This document shows, one piece after another, positions 52,366 through 62,411 of a DNA stretch of 64,000 bases. Below the pieces are notes generated by a model. The model was not told the origin of the DNA, did no database searches, and saw nothing but the letters and a program-made list of their open reading frames with translations. The DNA lies in the NCBI GenBank assembly GCA_026005175.1, contig BPKO01000006.1:124001-188000 (forward strand). The letters run 5' to 3'. A program made the position numbers and the translations under genes. Position 1 is the first letter of the stretch, and each line of letters starts with the position of its first letter. The DNA comes from Candidatus Tectimicrobiota bacterium. Lineage in GTDB: Bacteria; Tectomicrobia; Entotheonellia; Entotheonellales; Entotheonellaceae.

Positions 52366-55342
52366 ATGGGCGGCAAGCGGCGGAAGGCGTTCCGCAACCT
52401 CAGCATCCACGGCAAGATGCTGGCCATCGTTGTGCCGCTGATCGCCATCCCCATGCTCACCCTGGCCACGGTCGGGTTTGTCGTCGCCAGCCGTGAGGCG
52501 GCCAAGACCAGCACGCGCTACCTCAAGCAGCGCGAAAACGACCTGCGCACCCTGGCCGAGCACCCGGCCATCCGCGACTACTACTACAACACCATGTACG
52601 GCCCTGACAGAAGAAGCAGAGGTCTACCGCCGCGAACTCGCCCGTTCCCTGCAGCGCTTTGCCGAGCGCAGCAACAGCATCGAGCGGATTTACACCCAGG
52701 TGCGCTACGTCGACCACCGTGGCTTCGAAGCCGTCAAGATTCTCTCCGCGCCGGAGAAAGCTGCCCACGCGCTTGAGGCGCAAACGGCTGCCGCCAGCCA
52801 CAGCCGCCGCGAGCACACGCGGGTCGCTCCGTCGTTTTTTACCGCAATGCGCTCCCTTGCGCCACAGCAGCTCTACCGCTCGCCGCTTGGCCCCGCCATG
52901 CACTACGCCATGCCGGTGTATCAACCTGGCAGTGAGGCACAGCCCCCGACTTTCCTGGGCGCGGTGGTGCTCGACTTCGTCTATCCCTTGCGGGAGTTCC
53001 AGCGCACTGCCGGGGCGATCACCCTCTGGTTCGCCGTCCTGACCGCCCTCAGCCTGGGCGTGGCCCTGTGGCTCACCTTTAACCGGGTGCGGCGCCTGGC
53101 CGCTCCCATCCGCCGCCTGGCCGAGGCAGCCAACCGCATTGCCGCCGGTCAGCGCGCGGTCACCGTGACCTACGACGCCGAGGACGAGATCGGGCTGCTG
53201 GCGCGGTCTTTTAACGCCATGGCCCAGAGCCTGGACGCCCAGGAAGCGGCTTTGCACCGCAAAGTGGTCGAAATGACCGCGCTCTACGAGATCGGCAAGG
53301 AAATTGCTGCCCGGGTAGCCCTGGCACCAACGCTCGAGCTCATCGTAGCCCGCGCCCGGGCGCTTCTTCAGGCCGATGCCAGCCTGCTGGCCCTGCGCCA
53401 GGAGGAGAGCCACACGTTCGTCATCGAGGCCCACAGCGGCACCGTCCCGGACGCCATAATCGGCACCCGCTTTCGGCCTGGAGAGGGGCTCGGCGGACGC
53501 GTGGCCGCCACCGGCCACCCCCTCCTGGTGGGCGACTACGCGACGGAATGCGCCGATAGTCCGTTCCTCCAGACCATCCAAGAAGCCGGACTGCGCGCCT
53601 GGCTCGGCGTGCCGCTGCAGGCACGCCACACGGTGATCGGGGTCCTCTACGTCGTCAGCCGCACGCCGCAGCAGTTCCGTGACGCCGATCAACAGCTGCT
53701 GAGCGCCCTGGGCGACCAGGCCGCCATTGCCATCGAGAACGCCAGGCTCTACGAGCAGGTGCGGCAGTATACCGAAGCGCTCGAAGCCAAAGTGGCCGAG
53801 CGCACGCAGGCGCTGCAAGAAACCAACCAGAAGCTGGAGGCGGCATCGCGGCACAAATCGGAGTTCCTGGCCAATATGTCGCACGAGCTGCGCACGCCCA
53901 TGAATGCCATCATCGGCTTCACCCGGCTGGTGATGCGGCGCTCCAAGGATGTCCTGGCACCGCGCCAGTACGAAAACTTAGAAAAGATTCTCATCAGCGC
54001 CGAGCATCTGCTTTCCCTGATTAACAGCATTCTGGACCTGTCGAAAATCGAAGCCGGCAGGATCGAGGTCTACCCGGTTGAGTTTGCCCTGGCGCCTCTC
54101 ATCGCCGAGTGCGTGCACACCGTCGAACCGGTGCGCAGGAGTGATGAGGTGCAGCTGGTACAGGACCTCGAAGCCGGCTTGCCGCCCCTGGTGACGGATC
54201 GGGAGAAAGTGAAGCAGATCCTGATGAATCTCCTAAGCAATGCGGTGAAATTTACCCCGGCCGGCACCATCACCGTCACCGCCCGCTGCCGCGGCGACAC
54301 GCTCACCATAGCGGTCGCCGACACCGGCATCGGCATTCCCGAGGCGGCACTGACACACATCTTTGAAGAATTTCGCCAGGTGGATAGCAGCACCACGCGG
54401 CAGTACGGCGGCACTGGGCTGGGACTGGCGATCAGCCGCCGCCTGGCCCGCCTTCTGGGCGGGGAGATTACCGTGCAGAGTACGCTGGGAGAAGGCTCCA
54501 CCTTCACCGTGACGCTGCCGCTGCGCTACGGTGCCGGGCAGCCGCTGCCGCGCCCGGCAGAGGTGCCGGCGGCGCCCGCGCTCGGGGCAGAGGACAGGCA
54601 GGTGGTGCTGGTTATCGATGACGACCCCAACGCCATTTACCTCCTGCAAGAAAACCTTGGTGAGGCCGGCTATCGCGTCATTGGGGCCACCCACGCTGAG
54701 GAAGGACTCCGCAAAGCGCGGCAGCTCAAGCCCTATGCCATTCTCCTCGACATCCTCATGCCCCACAAAGACGGATGGCAGGTGCTCCACGAGCTCAAAG
54801 CCGACGCGGCCACCCGCGATATCCCGGTGGTGCTGCTCTCCATTGTGGACCAGAAGGCGCTGGGCTATCGCCTGGGCGCCTTCGACTACTTGTTGAAGCC
54901 CGTTGATCGCGAGGCCATTCTTGTCACCTTGCGGCGTATCTCACCGCAGCGCCGCCGCCTCCTGGTAGTGGACGACGACCCCCAGGTGGCAGAGCTGGTG
55001 CGCCAGTGCCTCGAGGACGAGCCGTACCTTATTGAAGCCGCCAGCGACGGCCAGGCAGCCCTGGAAGCCATCGCCCGGCAGCAGCCGGACGTCATCCTGC
55101 TCGATCTCCTCATGCCGCGGCTGGACGGCTTTGGCGTGCTGGCCCACTTACAGCGCCATCCCCGCCACCAGCAGATTCCGGTGATCGTTCTCACCGCCAA
55201 ACCCTGCACCAGGGAAGAAGAGGCGCGGCTCCACGAGCGCGCCCGCACGATCATTTACAAGCAGGGGCTAGAGCCCGCGGCGCTCATCCGGGAGGTGCGC
55301 GCGGCGCTTCTGGCCTACCGTCCCGCGGGCGGGGAGTCGTAA
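52366..55342 (+). CDS. Hybrid histidine kinase: sensor, HAMP, GAF, HisKA, HATPase, two receivers; frame break near 52603
   Basis: The N-terminus (MGGKRRKAFRNLSIHGKMLAIVVPLIAIPMLTLATVGFV) has a first membrane helix and runs to NTMYG. One base less in the CCC at 52602-52604 joins it to LTEEAEVYRRELARS in the frame of the rest. After a periplasmic sensor domain comes a second helix (ITLWFAVLTALSLGVALWL), HAMP, a GAF domain, a coiled coil, and HisKA (MSHELRTPMNA, His phosphorylated). HATPase_c follows with ADTGIGIP and GTGLGLAI. Two receivers come last (LVIDDDP...LLDILMP and LVVDDDP...LLDLLMP). The total is about 991 residues. It heads an operon with a receiver protein and a receiver-cyclase. Confidence 0.85.
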
Positions 55343-55344
55343 GG

Positions 55345-55773
55345 ATGAAAAAAATCCTCATTGTGGAAGACGTCGCGTTCAATCGCGACTTGCTCGTGCA
55401 GCTGCTCGAAGACGACTACCACGTCCTCACCGCCACCGACGGCGCGGCCGGCCTTGCCCTGGCCGCGCACGAACGCCCCGATCTGATTCTCCTGGATCTG
55501 TCGCTACCGGTCATCGACGGCTGGGAAGCCGCGCGGCGCCTCAAAGCCGACGCGGCGTTACGCCATATCCCGATTATCGCCCTCACGGCCCACGCCATGC
55601 AGGGTGACGAAGAGAAAGCGCGGCAAGCCGGCTGCGATGGCTACTTGAGCAAGCCGATCGACGAAGAGCTGTTGTTTGTCACCCTGCGGCGCTTCCTGGG
55701 GACGGACGAAGAAGCGCGCCACGAGCGACGAGGAGGCAGCCATGCGCAGGCAGGCGAAGATCCTGATCGTTGA
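55345..55773 (+). CDS. Single-domain response regulator
   Basis: A 142-residue CheY-like receiver. It has IVEDVAFNRDLLVQLL, the phosphoacceptor Asp in LILLDLSLPVIDG, Thr in IALTAHAM and Lys in YLSKPIDEELL. There is no output domain; the short Arg/Glu-rich tail overlaps the next gene by 32 bases. ATG 55345 follows the kinase stop after two bases (TAAGG ATG). It is likely a phosphotransfer step between the hybrid kinase and the cyclase protein. Confidence 0.88.
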   Translation: MKKILIVEDVAFNRDLLVQLLEDDYHVLTATDGAAGLALAAHERPDLILLDLSLPVIDGWEAARRLKADAALRHIPIIALTAHAMQGDEEKARQAGCDGYLSKPIDEELLFVTLRRFLGTDEEARHERRGGSHAQAGEDPDR

Positions 55774-56803
55774 TGACGAGCCGTTTAACGTGGACTTGCT
55801 CGAGCAACTGCTCGAAGAGCTTGGCTACGAGACGGTAAGCGCCTGCAACGGGCAAGAGGCGCTGGAGAAAGTGGCCGCTGCTGCCCCCGACCTCCTTCTC
55901 CTCGACGTGATGATGCCGGGGCTGGACGGCTTTGCGGTCTGCCGCCGGCTCAAAGACAACGAAGAGACCCGCCTCATCCCCATCGTCATGATGACCGCGC
56001 TGGGAAGTGTCGAAGACCGCATCAGAGGCATCGAAGCAGGCGCCGACGACTTCCTGACCAAGCCGGTGGACGAGCGCGAGCTCCTGGCGCGGATTCGCAC
56101 CACCTTGCGGCTGAAAGAGACGGTGGAGCGCAAGCTCGGGGAGCTGCGCCGCATCAAAGACCACTTCGCCAAGTTCGTGCCGGAAGCGGTCAAACGCCTG
56201 GTGGCGGCCAATCCCGAGGCCCCTGAGCTGGAGAAGCACCCCCGCGACGTCACCGTATTGTTTCTCGATATCAGCGGCTATAGCCACCTGAGCCAGCGGC
56301 TGCCCCCTGCGGTGCTCAACGGCCTGGTGGAGCGCTATTTCTCTGCCTTCCTCGATTGCATCCACGCTGCCGGCGGCGATATCAACGAGACGGCCGGCGA
56401 TGGCTTCATGGCCATCTTTCAAGACCCGCAGCACGCGCTCACCGCCGCAGACACCGCCCTGGCACTTCTGGCGGCCACTGAGGCCCTCAACGCCGAAAAC
56501 GCGGCGCAGCCCCTCAGCGTGCACATGGGCCTCAACTCCGGCACCGCCCTGGTCGGTTCGACCCGCTTTGAGGGGCTGCGGGGGGCGCGCTGGACGTTTA
56601 CCGCCAGCGGCCCAGTCACCAACCTGGCGGCGCGCCTGGCCGGCCTTGCCGCGCCCGGGCAGATTTGCCTCGGCCCGGAGGCGGCGCGCCGCCTTGGCGG
56701 CCGCTACCGCCTGCGCCGCCTGGGCCAGGTGCATCTGAAGCATCTTGATGCCCCCGTGGAGGTCTATTGCCTCGTGGGTCCCGTCTCAAGAGGCGCGGCG
56801 TGA
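55742..56803 (+). CDS. Receiver-coupled class III nucleotide cyclase
   Basis: A 353-residue protein with a receiver domain (1-125: ILIVDDEPFNVDLL, LLLLDVMMPGLDG, FLTKPVDEREL), a helical linker, and a class III cyclase domain (about 175-345). Both metal aspartates are present in LFLDISGYSHLS and ETAGDGFMAIF. SGPVTNLAARLAGLA is the usual later strand; the base-specifying residue there is not the usual Asp, so ATP or GTP preference is unclear. ATG 55742 has CGAGGAGG upstream and overlaps the preceding receiver gene, so translation is coupled. It is the probable output of the kinase system. Confidence 0.85.
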   Translation: MRRQAKILIVDDEPFNVDLLEQLLEELGYETVSACNGQEALEKVAAAAPDLLLLDVMMPGLDGFAVCRRLKDNEETRLIPIVMMTALGSVEDRIRGIEAGADDFLTKPVDERELLARIRTTLRLKETVERKLGELRRIKDHFAKFVPEAVKRLVAANPEAPELEKHPRDVTVLFLDISGYSHLSQRLPPAVLNGLVERYFSAFLDCIHAAGGDINETAGDGFMAIFQDPQHALTAADTALALLAATEALNAENAAQPLSVHMGLNSGTALVGSTRFEGLRGARWTFTASGPVTNLAARLAGLAAPGQICLGPEAARRLGGRYRLRRLGQVHLKHLDAPVEVYCLVGPVSRGAA

Positions 56804-57699
56804 GCCGCTGTGCCGTGCCGGCCACACGGCCCGCTCCGCGCTTCTCGAAGGCTTCCAGGGTCCTGTCGCTTTTCCCGCGTCCTCCTGAAGGGCGCCTCTT
56901 CCGCCACCACCCACCCGTCTTCAGAGGCCGCGCGGCGCAGGCAGCGGGCCAGAGCGGCCAGCGTCGAGGGCGAAAGCGCGCCGCTGCGGCGCAGCCGGGC
57001 CAGGAAGTCGTCGGGCTCCTGGTAGGCCAGGGCACTGATTTCGGCCGCCAGCTGGAACGTCTTGCGGACTTTCTTTGCCATCGCCTGGCTCAGGAGAGGG
57101 TGCAAGAGGCGGGCGACCAGCGCCAGCACGGGATGGTCGATGCGCACGTAGCCGGTAAGCCCGGCCTCGGCGTAGGTGTCCCCACCGTCGCGGTGGTGGC
57201 GATAGTCGAGGATCAGCACGGCGCGGGCACGGATGGTAAGGAGGGCCGTCTCGTAGCTGCCCCAGACGAAGATCACCCGCCGGCCTGCCGCGGCGTGCAC
57301 CACCGCGAAGTGGCCTTTCATCCCCCGCGCCTGCCTGCCTTCCGCATCGGCGTAGTCCTGCGCCCGGTAAATCGCTCCTTGCCGCTCGATGCGGTATTGG
57401 CTCAGGCGCAGGGCGCGGGCGACCGCGGTGGCCACGTCGGGATGGTCGAGAAAGTACTCAAAAAGGGGAGGGTGGGAAAGAAAACGAACTCCGATGACGG
57501 TGTGGACAAACGTTGGGTGGTCGACGACGGTGGCGAGGTCGGCGTGTTCTGCCGGCAGCAGGGGCTGCGGGGCCGAGCCGGCCCAGGCCGCAGCGGCCAG
57601 CCCCAGGCCGGCCCCCACTGCCCACGCGACAGCCCGGCGCAAGCGTCCGCCTGGGCTCTTTTCCCTGCCGCGTCTCGCCCTCCTTGCCTTGCCCGGCAT
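56764..57699 (-). CDS. Exported protein of unknown function
   Basis: A 311-residue protein with an Arg-rich N-terminus and a hydrophobic export segment (AVAWAVGAGLGLAAAAWAGSA). The middle part has HPTFVHTVIGVRFLSHPPLFEYFLDHPD and GHFAVVHAAAGRRVIFVWGSYE, suggesting a compact alpha/beta lipid- or ligand-binding domain; I do not recognise a family. The last 60 or so residues are Arg- and Gly-rich and overlap the cyclase gene by 40 bases on the other strand, so the true C-terminus may be shorter, perhaps through an undetected frame error. The next minus-strand gene upstream begins at 58695, so this one is at most loosely linked to it. Confidence 0.6.
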   Translation of the reverse strand: MPGKARRARRGREKSPGGRLRRAVAWAVGAGLGLAAAAWAGSAPQPLLPAEHADLATVVDHPTFVHTVIGVRFLSHPPLFEYFLDHPDVATAVARALRLSQYRIERQGAIYRAQDYADAEGRQARGMKGHFAVVHAAAGRRVIFVWGSYETALLTIRARAVLILDYRHHRDGGDTYAEAGLTGYVRIDHPVLALVARLLHPLLSQAMAKKVRKTFQLAAEISALAYQEPDDFLARLRRSGALSPSTLAALARCLRRAASEDGWVVAEEAPFRRTREKRQDPGSLREARSGPCGRHGTAAHAAPLETGPTRQ

Positions 57700-57732
57700 A
57701 GCCAGCCCCTCCCCTTTACCGGCGCCCGCGCT

Positions 57733-58695
57733 TCAGGAGGCGGCCGCCAGGGCGGCGCGCAGGTGCTGTAGCGAGACGTTGCCGCCGCTCATCACCAGCA
57801 CCACTTTCTTGCCGCGCAGGCGGTCGCGCAGCTTCAGCGCCGCCGCCAGGGAAGCAGCCCCGGCATGCTCGGTGAGGTTGTGGGTCTTTTCCAGGTGCAG
57901 CACGATCGCCTGCTGCATTTCCGCTTCTGAGACCAGCACGAAGTCGTCGAGCAAGTCGCGCAGGATGCCCTGGGTGAGCTCGTAGCCGGTGGCCGTGGCC
58001 AGCCCCTCGGCCTCTGTCTCCATGGGCGCCTCGACAATGCGGCCTGCTTTCCACGACAAGTACGCTGCCGGGGCCTTTTCGGCCTGCACGCCGATCACCT
58101 GGAGGCGCGGATTGAGGCTCTTGCCGACGATGCAGGCGCCGCAGGCGCCGCTGCCACCGCCGATGGGGACGATGAGTACCTCGGCGTCGGGCAAGTCCTC
58201 GAGGATCTCCAGGCTGTAGGTGGCCACGCCGGCGATGAGCAGGGGCTCGTTGACGGCGTGGATGTAGCGGTAGCCTTTTTCCTGGGCCAGCTTCTCGGCG
58301 TGCTGGCGCGCCACGTCAAAGTGGGGCCCGTAGAAGTGCACCTCGGCGCCCAGGTTGCGGATGGCCTCCACTTTGCCCGGGTTGGCGTTTTCCGGCACCA
58401 CCACGAGGGCTGGCACGCCGAAGACCCCGGCGGCGTAGGCAATCGACTGGCCGTGGTTGCCCGAAGAGGCGGTGGTCACGCCGCGGAGCTTTTCCGTGGC
58501 CACCAGCTGCGCCATCAGGTTGATGCCGCCGCGGACTTTGAAGGCGCCGAGCTTCTGGTGGTTCTCGTGCTTGACGTAGACCTCGGCCTCCAGCAGGCGG
58601 TCGAGGGCCAGGTGGCGGTGCAGGGGGGTGCGCCACACGTAAGGCGCGATGCGCCGGCGCGCGGCGAGCACGTCGAGCAGCGTCGGTCGGTACAC
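57733..58695 (-). CDS. Threonine/serine dehydratase-like PLP enzyme
   Basis: A 320-residue fold-type II PLP enzyme. The cofactor Lys is in KLGAFKVRGG, the substrate loop in SSGNHGQS, and the phosphate loop in GGGSGACG. There is no C-terminal ACT-type regulatory domain, so it resembles catabolic threonine dehydratases (TdcB) or related hydroxy-amino-acid dehydratases and serine racemases. It lies 81 bases downstream of the peptide transporter operon on the same strand. The substrate is uncertain. Confidence 0.83.
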   Translation of the reverse strand: MYRPTLLDVLAARRRIAPYVWRTPLHRHLALDRLLEAEVYVKHENHQKLGAFKVRGGINLMAQLVATEKLRGVTTASSGNHGQSIAYAAGVFGVPALVVVPENANPGKVEAIRNLGAEVHFYGPHFDVARQHAEKLAQEKGYRYIHAVNEPLLIAGVATYSLEILEDLPDAEVLIVPIGGGSGACGACIVGKSLNPRLQVIGVQAEKAPAAYLSWKAGRIVEAPMETEAEGLATATGYELTQGILRDLLDDFVLVSEAEMQQAIVLHLEKTHNLTEHAGAASLAAALKLRDRLRGKKVVLVMSGGNVSLQHLRAALAAAS

Positions 58696-58776
58696 GGTTC
58701 GCGTCTCCTTTTGCCAAAGCGGGGTGCCGCCAGTATAGCGCAGCGGCCGGCAAAAGAAAATCGGAGCGGTTTTTGT

Positions 58777-59676
58777 TCAGGCAGCACGCGACACGCGCAC
58801 ATCCAGCGCATCGCGCAGGCCGTCGCCGATGCAGTTGATGCTCAGCACCGTAACCATGATCGCCAGCCCGGGGAAAATGGCCAGCCACCAGGCAAGCGTA
58901 AAAAAGCCGCGGGCACCGCTCAGAATAAGGCCCCAGGTGGGGGTGGTGATTTTCACCCCCAGCCCCAGGAAGGAAAGCGTCGACTCGGCGAGGATGGCGT
59001 AGGAGACGCTCACCGTGGCCTGCACGATGAGGGGAGCCAGGCTGTTGGGCAGGAGGTGGCGCAGGATGAGGCGCAGGTCGGAAGCGCCGGTGGCGCGTGC
59101 TGCCACCACGAACTCTTCCTCGCGCAGGGCCAGCACTTCGGCCCGCGCCAGGCGGGCAAAGTCGTCGATGTAAGCCAGCGCCACGGCCACGATGACGTTG
59201 CCCAGCCCCGGGCCAAGGATGGCCATGAGGCCGACGGCGATGATCAGCGCCGGGAAAGCCCACTGCAAGTCGATGTAGCGCATGATGAGCAAGTCGACCC
59301 AGCCCCCGTAGTAGCCTGCCACCAGCCCCAGGGGTACGGCGGCGAGCATGGCCAGGAGCACGGCAGCAAAGCCCACAGTGAGGGAAATGCGGGCCCCGGC
59401 GATGAGGCGGCTGAGCAAGTCGCGGCCAAACTCGTCGGTGCCCAGGGGGTGTTGCCACGAGGGCGGCGCCAGGAGGTCGAATGCCTGCGCGTTGGGGTCG
59501 TACGGCGACAGCAGCGGCCCCAGCAGCGCGGTGAGCACCAGTCCTCCCAGCACCAGGAAGCCGGCCACCACCTTGACGTCGCGGCGCAAGTAGCGCACCG
59601 CCCGCCGCCACTCGCTGACCGCCGGCGCCGGCGGAGCCGCTGCGGCAGAAACAGAAGACGACACAGCTGGCCTCAT
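58777..59676 (-). CDS. Peptide/nickel-type ABC permease (DppC-like)
   Basis: A 299-residue permease of the DppC/OppC type. The N-terminal DPNAQAFDLLAPPSWQHPLGTDEFGRDLLSRLI segment is diagnostic, and the core EAA loop lies in EEEFVVAARATGASDLRLILRHLLPN. Five to six helices are predicted. ATG 59676 overlaps the stop of the DppB-like gene (ATGA), so the two are translated together. No ATPase gene follows in this window; a shared or distant ATPase must serve it. Confidence 0.88.
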   Translation of the reverse strand: MRPAVSSSVSAAAAPPAPAVSEWRRAVRYLRRDVKVVAGFLVLGGLVLTALLGPLLSPYDPNAQAFDLLAPPSWQHPLGTDEFGRDLLSRLIAGARISLTVGFAAVLLAMLAAVPLGLVAGYYGGWVDLLIMRYIDLQWAFPALIIAVGLMAILGPGLGNVIVAVALAYIDDFARLARAEVLALREEEFVVAARATGASDLRLILRHLLPNSLAPLIVQATVSVSYAILAESTLSFLGLGVKITTPTWGLILSGARGFFTLAWWLAIFPGLAIMVTVLSINCIGDGLRDALDVRVSRAA

Positions 59677-60617
59677 TCGTAGCGAATCCGCGGGTTGATG
59701 TACGTGTAAAGGATGTCCACGAGCAGGTTCATGCCCACGAAAATGCCGGCAATGAGCAGGATGGCGCCCTGCACCACGGGGAAGTCGCGGTTGATGATGC
59801 TGCGCACCAGGGTGCGCCCCAGCCCCTGGATGGCAAACACCTCCTCCACCACCACCGCCCCCACCAGCAGCAGGGAAAAAGCGATGCCGATCACCGTGAT
59901 CACCGGGATGAGGGCGTTTTTCAGGGCGTGCTTGAGAATCACCACCCGCTCGCGCAGTCCCTTGGCGCGCGCCGTGCTGATATAGGGGGCGTGCAGCACC
60001 TCCAGCATAGCCGAGCGCGTCATGCGCATGATGATGGCGGCAAAGGCGGTGCCGGAAGTAAACGCCGGCAGCAGCAAGTGGCGCAGCCAGGGCCAAAAGC
60101 CTTCGCTGAGGGGCACGTAGCCCAGGGCGGGCAGCCAGCCCAGCTTCACGGCAAACACCAAGATGAGCACGATGCCCAGCCAGAAGTTGGGCATGCTCAA
60201 CCCCAGAAAGGCCACCACGGTGGCCACGTGGTCGGGGAAAGTGTGCTTCTTGAGCGCCGAGACGATCCCCGCCGGGAGGGCCACTGCCAGGCTAATGGCC
60301 AGGGCCAGCACGGCAATGGCAAACGTGCGTGGCGCCGCCTGCCCCAGCAGCACCAGCACCCGCTCGCCGTTGACGATGGAGCGCCCCAGGTCGCCGCGCC
60401 CCAGGTTCCAGAGCCAGAAAACGTACTGCACGTAAAAGGGCCGATCCAGCCCCAGGTTGTGGCGCAGCTGCGCCACCGCCTCCGGGGTGGCCTCCGGGCC
60501 GAGCATGACGCTCACCGGGTCACCGGGGATGGCGCGCAGCATGAAGAAAACGAGCGTCGCCACCCCCCACATGACGAGCACGGCATAGAGGAGGCGCTTG
60601 CAGAGGTAGCGGCGCAT
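59673..60617 (-). CDS. Peptide/nickel-type ABC permease (DppB-like)
   Basis: A 314-residue permease starting MRRYLCKRLLYAVLVMWGVATLVFFMLRAIPGDP, the usual DppB N-terminus. The conserved cytoplasmic loop reads YISTARAKGLRERVVILKHALKNALIPV, and it ends INPRIRYE. It lies between the binding-protein gene (three bases upstream) and the DppC-like gene (overlap), forming an operon of binding protein, B and C subunits. Confidence 0.88.
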   Translation of the reverse strand: MRRYLCKRLLYAVLVMWGVATLVFFMLRAIPGDPVSVMLGPEATPEAVAQLRHNLGLDRPFYVQYVFWLWNLGRGDLGRSIVNGERVLVLLGQAAPRTFAIAVLALAISLAVALPAGIVSALKKHTFPDHVATVVAFLGLSMPNFWLGIVLILVFAVKLGWLPALGYVPLSEGFWPWLRHLLLPAFTSGTAFAAIIMRMTRSAMLEVLHAPYISTARAKGLRERVVILKHALKNALIPVITVIGIAFSLLLVGAVVVEEVFAIQGLGRTLVRSIINRDFPVVQGAILLIAGIFVGMNLLVDILYTYINPRIRYE

Positions 60618-60620
60618 CGC

Positions 60621-62267
60621 TCAGGCCAGCCACACCTCACTCAGGTCCCAAGCCGGCGTCGGGGCAAAGACAAAGCCTTTGACTTCCTTGCGCATGGCCA
60701 GGTACTCGATGAGGTGGTGGGTAAAGGCCATGGGGGCGTCGGCCATGATGAGGTCCTCGGCCCGGTGTACCAAGGCGATGCGCTTTTGCACGTCGAGCTC
60801 GCGGAACTGCTGCTCGACGAGGGCGTCCACTTCCGGGTTGCTGTAGCCAAAGCTGTTGAACTTGGCCCCGGTTGGGAAAAAGTCGCGGATGGAGTCGTTG
60901 GGGTCGAGGTCGGCGCCGCTACCCCCTAGCAAAGTTTCGAAGTCGCCGGCCACCTGGCGCTTGAAGTAAACCGAAGGGTCGACTTGCTCGATGTCGAGCG
61001 TGATGGGCAGCACCTGCTCCAGCAGCGGCTTGAGCACCTGCGCGCCGCGCAGGTTGCCGCGTACCACCGAGGTGAGCAGTTTTACTTTCAAGGAGCCAAC
61101 GCCGGCTTCCTGCCACAGCCGCTTGGCCGCTTCGGGGTCGTAGGCCTGCGGGCTGGTGGTGAGTTTTTCTGGCCGCCAGTAGAGCTTCTGCGCCGCCGGG
61201 ATGGGTCCGGTGTCGGGCTGCACGCGGCCAAAGTAGCCGCGCTTGGCCAGCGTCTCGCGGTCGATGGCCTTGGCAATGGCCAGGCGCACCCGCCGGTCGC
61301 GAAACGCCAGCACCGTCTTCTGGTTGAGGATCAAGGCCTGGAAGCCCGGGTCAGGGCCTTGCAGCACGGTGACGCCAGGGTCGGCTTCCAGCAGGGGCAA
61401 AAACTGCGCCTGCACGTTGTTGAGGAACTGCACCTCGCCGGTGCGCAGCGCCGCCACCGCCGTTTCTGCCTCCGGCACCGGCACGATGGTAACCATGTCC
61501 AGCTTGGGCTTGCCCTCAATGAAGTAGTCGGGGAAGCGCTCCAGCACCAGCCGCTGGCCGACGATGTGCTCTTTGACCCGGAAGGGGCCGGTGCCCACCG
61601 GCGTCACCTTGTACTGCTGCGGCCCCATTTTCTCGAGCGCCGTGCGGCTGACGATGGTCATCGCCCGCGCCGGAAAGCGCGACAGGGTGGCGATGAGAAA
61701 CGCCGCCGAAGGGCTTTTGAGGGTGAACTGTACTTCGTACGCCCCCAGCTTGGTCACCGCCTCGATGTTGGCCAGGCGCGGGCGGTGGATGGAGCCGACT
61801 TTGGGGTCGTTGGTGCGCTGGTACGTAAACAGCACGTCGTCGGCGCTAAACGGGGCGCCGTCGTGAAAGCGGACGCCGCGGCGCAGCTGGAACGTCCACT
61901 GGCGGCCGTCGGCCGAGACCTCCCAGCGCTCGGCCAACTCCGGCTGCGGGGTGAGGGCGGCGTCGATATGCACCAGGCCGCTAAAGATGTTGGCCGCTGC
62001 TTGCATCTGCTCGGTGACGTTGATAAACGCCGGGTCGAGGATGGCAAACTGGTCGAGGTTCCAGCCTGCCTTGAGGTGGCCACCGCGGCCCGCCGCCGCC
62101 AGCGGTGGCGGCAGGGAGGCCGCCAGGCCCAGCAGGCCGGTGGCCGCCAGCAGGCGCAGCACCGCCCGCCGGCTCATCGGCGGGCCGCTGAGCTCGGCGG
62201 CAGTCAGCCCGAGCATGGGATCGCGCGGGTCAAAGTCCCAAAGGTCGACGAGGTGGTGCGGTGCCAT
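60621..62267 (-). CDS. Peptide-type substrate-binding protein with a Tat-like signal
   Basis: A 548-residue family-5 binding protein. A 30-residue leader precedes MSRRAVLRLLAATGLLGLAASLPPPLAAA, a twin-arginine-type signal (SRRAVL). The mature part has FQLRRGVRFHDGAPFSADDVLFTYQRT and VGTGPFRVKEH, both typical. It is only distantly related to the interrupted binding protein at 49153. ATG 62267 follows GGGAGGAAAG. It heads the operon with the two permeases, divergent from the OsmC-like selenoprotein gene with 144 bases between starts. The substrate (peptide, nickel chelate or opine) cannot be told. Confidence 0.86.
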   Translation of the reverse strand: MAPHHLVDLWDFDPRDPMLGLTAAELSGPPMSRRAVLRLLAATGLLGLAASLPPPLAAAGRGGHLKAGWNLDQFAILDPAFINVTEQMQAAANIFSGLVHIDAALTPQPELAERWEVSADGRQWTFQLRRGVRFHDGAPFSADDVLFTYQRTNDPKVGSIHRPRLANIEAVTKLGAYEVQFTLKSPSAAFLIATLSRFPARAMTIVSRTALEKMGPQQYKVTPVGTGPFRVKEHIVGQRLVLERFPDYFIEGKPKLDMVTIVPVPEAETAVAALRTGEVQFLNNVQAQFLPLLEADPGVTVLQGPDPGFQALILNQKTVLAFRDRRVRLAIAKAIDRETLAKRGYFGRVQPDTGPIPAAQKLYWRPEKLTTSPQAYDPEAAKRLWQEAGVGSLKVKLLTSVVRGNLRGAQVLKPLLEQVLPITLDIEQVDPSVYFKRQVAGDFETLLGGSGADLDPNDSIRDFFPTGAKFNSFGYSNPEVDALVEQQFRELDVQKRIALVHRAEDLIMADAPMAFTHHLIEYLAMRKEVKGFVFAPTPAWDLSEVWLA

Positions 62268-62328
62268 CAGCTTTCCTCCCTTGTAACCGTAAACTACGTC
62301 AGCCCGGTAGCCAGATCAAGATCCTTCC

Positions 62329-62356
62329 TTGTGTTTTGGGAAGCGCCACGTATACT
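62329..62356 (+). promoter_or_regulatory. Promoter candidate for the OsmC-like gene
   Basis: TTGTGT (62329-62334) and TATACT (62351-62356) are 16 bases apart. The start of transcription would be near 62363, giving a leader of about 50 bases that contains CAGAGGAGCAG just before ATG 62412. Confidence 0.5.
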
Positions 62357-62411
62357 CGCGGCATCAGAGAAACCGGGCGCCGCGCGGCGGCGCCCTGCAG
62401 AGGAGCAGACC

